Positions 60,701-64,000 of a stretch of DNA of 64,000 nt are shown piece by piece. Positions within the stretch are counted from its first letter, which is position 1. Every line of letters begins with the position of its first letter. Source of the stretch: Cucumis sativus (taxonomy: Eukaryota > Streptophyta > Magnoliopsida > Cucurbitales > Cucurbitaceae); contig NW_022279520.1 in NCBI RefSeq assembly GCF_000004075.3, positions 62,001 to 126,000 on the forward strand, given 5' to 3'. The translations under genes and the position numbers were made by a program. The notes beneath the pieces are model-generated. The model did not search any database and was not told the DNA's origin. It saw only the letters and a list, made by a program, of their open reading frames with translations.

Positions 60701-60883
60701 AGACCAAGACTGAACCATGAACCTGTGAGTGACCCGAAGTGCAAACTGAAGATGGGTGATGTGGTGGAATTGACCCCACCAATACCCGACAAGTTGTTGG
60801 TTGAATACCGGGAAGAAATCCAGCGAATGTACGAGGGAGGCTTTACTGTAGCAACTCCACAGCCTGCTGGTTGGAAGAGCTGA
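57766..60883 (+). CDS. RSH3: RelA/SpoT homolog, chloroplastic (RSH2/RSH3 type)
   Basis: Bifunctional-type (p)ppGpp synthetase/hydrolase of plastids, controlling the plastid stringent response. Exons 57766-58524, 58627-58812, 59323-59783, 59898-60056, 60135-60477 and 60590-60883, all GT-AG; 733 aa, a normal length for RSH2/3. The N-terminal region is Ser-rich with transit-peptide character ([19 protein letters not shown]). The HD-domain region carries [19 protein letters not shown] and [11 protein letters not shown]; the synthetase domain shows [52 protein letters not shown] and [19 protein letters not shown]. The C-terminal portion lacks the bacterial ACT domain and has a TGS-like fold ([16 protein letters not shown]). 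No frame problem anywhere. RSH2 and RSH3 cannot be told apart by eye. Confidence 0.93.
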
Positions 60884-61273
60884 CAAGCTTCATTGCTCCT
60901 ATGCTATGATTACACATGCTCAAATTGTGGATCAGATTCTCTTGTAGATAATTATAAATATTTGTACATATCTGGTATGCATTCAATGTAACTGGGTTTC
61001 AACTGCTGTGATATATGCTTTAGATTACTACTTGATGTACTGATTATTAGCATTTGCTATGTTTATATAATTTTAGTTTGGCTTTTAAAGATTTCAAGGC
61101 TAAAGCTGCACTCTTTCAAAGAAAATTCATTAGTTTCAAATGAAGAGTAAATTTCATGCTTATCATATATTCAAGCCGAGATCAATGCATTTTAGATTTC
61201 TAATCCATATCAGGTGGCAACAATACAAGTTTATAAGTCAAACAAAATTAAAAATTCAAGTGGGTTTTGGTTC
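60884..61273. other. Convergent 3' UTR spacer
   Basis: Between the RSH stop and the stop of the small minus-strand gene. AT-rich; AATAAA-like words only. No gene. Confidence 0.55.
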
Positions 61274-61618
61274 TCATCTCCAGAGGAATTCTTGAACAGA
61301 ACTTTGCCAAGAAAGCCCAAGAATTAACATCATTAAGATCCCTGCAAGTCCCCAAGAGGAGCTCCCAATTTTAAGAACCCATGAAGGATGATCTGAAGGG
61401 AGAATTGCAGAATCTCTGGATGTGGATGAGCAAGATGATGATGTCTTAATGGCAACTATAAGCCCCAAAAGAACTAGTGGAACAACAAATCCAGAGCTCC
61501 AACTGGTTTCATAGGATCTTAATGGTGAAAGCACCACTGCAGAAGCAAGAGCCAAAAAAATGGCCAGTGGTCTCTGAGACGAGTTCTGGTTCGCATAAGC
61601 GCTGTAGTTACTATCCAT
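61274..61618 (-). CDS. Small membrane protein of unknown function
   Basis: 114-aa single-exon gene. The start MDSNYSAYANQNSSQ at 61618 is preferred over the upstream in-frame ATG (61675) because the Asn/Ser/Tyr-rich opening looks like the conserved start of a plant-specific family as I remember it. Three hydrophobic stretches follow: LAIFLALASAVVLSPL, GFVVPLVLLGLIVAI and WGLAGILMMLILGLSW, separated by a Ser-rich loop (KTSSSCSSTSRDS). It ends SVQEFLWR. A TATA box sits about 80-90 bp upstream (61697-61706 region, minus-strand CTATAAAAA). Function unknown; an organelle or endomembrane location is only a guess. Confidence 0.75.
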   Translation of the reverse strand: MDSNYSAYANQNSSQRPLAIFLALASAVVLSPLRSYETSWSSGFVVPLVLLGLIVAIKTSSSCSSTSRDSAILPSDHPSWVLKIGSSSWGLAGILMMLILGLSWQSSVQEFLWR

Positions 61619-61696
61619 GATTTTGGGTCTTCTCAAAAGAAAAAAACAAAAGGAGTTGCTGCTTGATGTTAGCAAAAACTAGATGGGGAAACAGGA

Positions 61697-61706
61697 GATT
61701 TTTATA
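61697..61706 (-). promoter_or_regulatory. TATA box for the small membrane-protein gene
   Basis: Plus strand tttttatagg, minus strand cctataaaaa, about 80 bp before the chosen ATG. Confidence 0.55.
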
Positions 61707-62515
61707 GGGAGGAAAATGGTGGGCATGGTTGAAGGAATCTATGTGGAAAGGCTGTTATCAGATGATGGGCGTAGCCGTCCAAAAAGCCAAAAAAGTAGAA
61801 ACATAAAAAGGAGCTATTTTATTTATGATCAACAATTGTGAAAAGTGTTGCTTTGGCTTGGAAGTAAGGTATCTTTCATATTCATGGCAATACTTTGCAT
61901 ATAGTTTTCACACTGACTATATACCTCCAAAATCCAAGCTTTAACAATAATCTTCAAAAAATAAATAAAAGGTTTACTGATGTGTAGATCTTGGCAGGTC
62001 AGTACATATTCTTGTGTGTGCATTTGAGCTGATCATACATTCCAGAGAACTCACAATGATATGGTGTAAAGATGTGGTGTAAAGTTATGTACATTTCGAT
62101 GCTCCTAATGTATCACTTGATTATTTTGTATGGCTAAACACACAAGATTGTCTGCCTTGTGAGATGGTGATGGTGTACGTATGCTATCGATTAAAGTCCA
62201 TGGTCTCAGATGCACATTAGCAATATTAGAGTGGGATGTTTAGATTGCATTAAAGTCAATGTGTCAAATCATCTAATGCAACGATCTAGGATTACTTTGG
62301 TCTGAACTCGTGGGATTTGGTGTGAGCAGAGGCAACATTATTCAACATCATGTTTATGATAATCATAAAAAAGAACAAAAGAGACTACAAGACAAAAACA
62401 AAAGAAAACTTCTCCATTTTTCAATATGACATGAACTCAGAAAGAAGCTCTGTTTCGATTTCCCAATTCTCATCTCTCACAAAAATCACAATTCTCTCTA
62501 AACCTCAGCTTCAAT
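61707..62515. other. Spacer, no gene
   Basis: AT-rich with a purine/pyrimidine mix. Ends in the pyrimidine-rich leader of the hydrolase relic. Confidence 0.5.
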
Positions 62516-63260
62516 GTCTTCTCCTTCTTTCTCTTCCATTTTCCATGATTCTTTCTCTCAATCCTTCGACATCTTATCTTCTCCCTCTCCATTTCAATAC
62601 TCAAAACAGGGTTTAACCTCAGTTTCATACTCTGCAACTTGTCACCAAGCAGCATTTGGATTGACACAGACACAATAATGCAATTCCAGACATCAAAACA
62701 AACAAACCCAAAAAAAGCCCTGTGCTATTCTAGTCCATTGCTTCGGTGGGAACTCCAAATCCAAATGGCAATTCTTTTCCCAAGTTAGAGACTTGTCAAG
62801 ATGCTTCAGTTTGTACTTACCCAGCACCAACAAAACCAACATGTCGGATGTGTTCCTAGCGATTTGTGTAGGCGAAGGAATAAAAAGATTGGGTGTGGAG
62901 AAGCATAGCGTAGTGGGGAAAGGGGATCAACTATGGAGGATACGTGGCATACCGGATGGCTGAGATTTACAAGTGATGATCAAATGGTAGAGCAGCTTAC
63001 GAAGACAGGAAGGGATATAGTGGATCTTGTACTAGAAACACCACAGCATTTGAAGTTGATTCAAACATATTCACAAAGTTGTTAATATATAAGCATGATC
63101 CAAGTTTGTTGCCCGATTGCTTTGTCAGAGTTCTTTTTTTTCTTCTTCTTATTCAACTATAAGTCTTCAAATGCATGGGTAAGACGACAGAATTTGAGGG
63201 TGAGAAAGAGAAAGCTACTGATCTCATCAAATTGCATAGGTAAAACAACAGAATCAAAAT
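62515..63260 (+). pseudogene. Decayed alpha/beta hydrolase
   Basis: Fragments in different frames reconstruct a plant alpha/beta hydrolase: NLSPSSIWIDTDTIMQF near 62640, then after a shift LVHCFGGNSKWQFFSQVRDL (oxyanion-hole region, usually HGFGG) from about 62735, EGIKRLGVEKHSVVG near 62873, YGGYVAYRMAEIY near 62932, TGRDIVDLVLETPQHLKLIQ near 63000, and short pieces to about 63260. The nucleophile elbow reads G-I-N-Y-G-G, Asn in place of the catalytic Ser. The region between the cap and elbow (about 62815-62850) is shortened, and there are stops at about 63082 and elsewhere. The C-terminal half with the Asp/His triad members is missing. Confidence 0.75.
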
Positions 63261-64000
63261 GGGTTTCAGCTTTGTGTTTAGGTGTTGGCAATAATATTTA
63301 TATTATTATTGCCTTGGTTAAGCAGTATCTATTAGGTTGAAAATTGCAGGCATTTGGGTAACACATCAAATCAAATCAAATCAAAGTTGCTTATTTTAAA
63401 AGGACAGTGGATATGCTGTCAACAATAACACTGATTCACCTAAACTCATGAATGCATTTATACTTTCTCTCCTAATCTTAACTTGTTCCTAAAATGTTGC
63501 TTCTCTTATTACTTTTTTTCTTTAAATGATCTCAAATGAATACAACTCTAAGGGACTGTTGTTTTTGCAAATAATCCAAAAACTATCCCCAACTTAGATG
63601 CTATATGCTGCCTACAACATTATTCTGATTTAAGAAAAAAAAAACGTTTCTAAAATGGGTTTGTTTGTTTTGAAGGATTTGTTGATGAGAAATTTGTGAA
63701 TATGTTTGTGAAGTATTCAATGAAGGCATCCATGAATATTTGGATACATATTTTCCAATAGTATGAAAGTGGATAATTTGGGTGCTCATTTCTAGAAATA
63801 TATTCAAACAAGTTGCCAATGGCTTAAACATTTTGGAGGAAACAAATTAAACATATGAAGTTGAATTAAAGAAAAAAAAATTAGGAGAGAAACTTTCATA
63901 AGTAACTTAATTTGGACTAACTTTTAGGACTTTATTTTATAATCACTATACCATCAGATGTGATAACTTTCCATCCTTGTTCAGTCAAAATTATGTGATA
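63261..64000. other. Spacer at the right edge, nothing recognised
   Basis: AT-rich; a short (atcaa)n run near 63366-63384. Small frames without motifs. Confidence 0.5.

Overview
The window is plant nuclear DNA from a dicot. It is AT-rich, with intron-containing genes, chloroplast-targeted enzymes, LRR receptor kinases, A-type cytochrome P450s and many degraded retrotransposons and MITE-like elements. The style of the genes and repeats resembles a cucurbit genome such as Cucumis or a relative; that is an impression, not something the sequence proves. I see no CRISPR, rRNA or convincing tRNA gene.

Layout. 1-2574 (+): 5'-truncated gene for D-3-phosphoglycerate dehydrogenase (plastid serine synthesis). 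4455-21076 (+): tandem cluster of three PEPR-type LRR receptor kinases, made of a decayed copy (4455-6991) and two near-complete copies (12496-15907, 17679-21076). 21866-28108 (-): coatomer subunit beta, with a 5'UTR intron. 28.3-38.6 kb: repeat-rich stretch holding a palindromic dispersed repeat, MITEs, a CACTA-type end, a long-TIR Mutator-like element carrying a nested copia retrotransposon, and gypsy-LTR-like DNA. 38828-46348: two CYP92A-like P450 genes as a tail-to-tail inverted duplication, with a 4 x 90 bp tandem repeat and an orphan third P450 promoter in the spacer. 47.0-47.8 kb: copia 3' remnant. 48352-51305 (+): AlkB-type 2-oxoglutarate/Fe(II) dioxygenase with a long disordered N-terminus. 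52.3-56.5 kb: further copia-like remnants and a foldback MITE. 57766-60883 (+): RelA/SpoT homolog of the RSH2/3 type (plastid ppGpp metabolism). 61274-61618 (-): small two-to-three-span membrane protein. About 62.5-63.3 kb (+): decayed alpha/beta hydrolase.

The genes do not form one pathway. Themes are plastid metabolism (PGDH, RSH), danger-peptide and defence signalling (the PEPR cluster), specialised metabolism (the P450 pair) and housekeeping secretion (beta-COP).

The strongest cross-cutting observation is that six otherwise well-preserved genes carry about 14 single-base indels, nearly all 1-base deletions in short homopolymers. Restoring the frame gives standard family lengths (for example beta-COP 950 aa). 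This looks more like uncorrected assembly error than independent pseudogenisation, and it affects how every 'broken' gene here should be read. No clearly new system was found. The most interesting structures are the P450 inverted duplication with its orphan promoter, the long-TIR element with a nested retroelement, and the mosaic PEPR copies.
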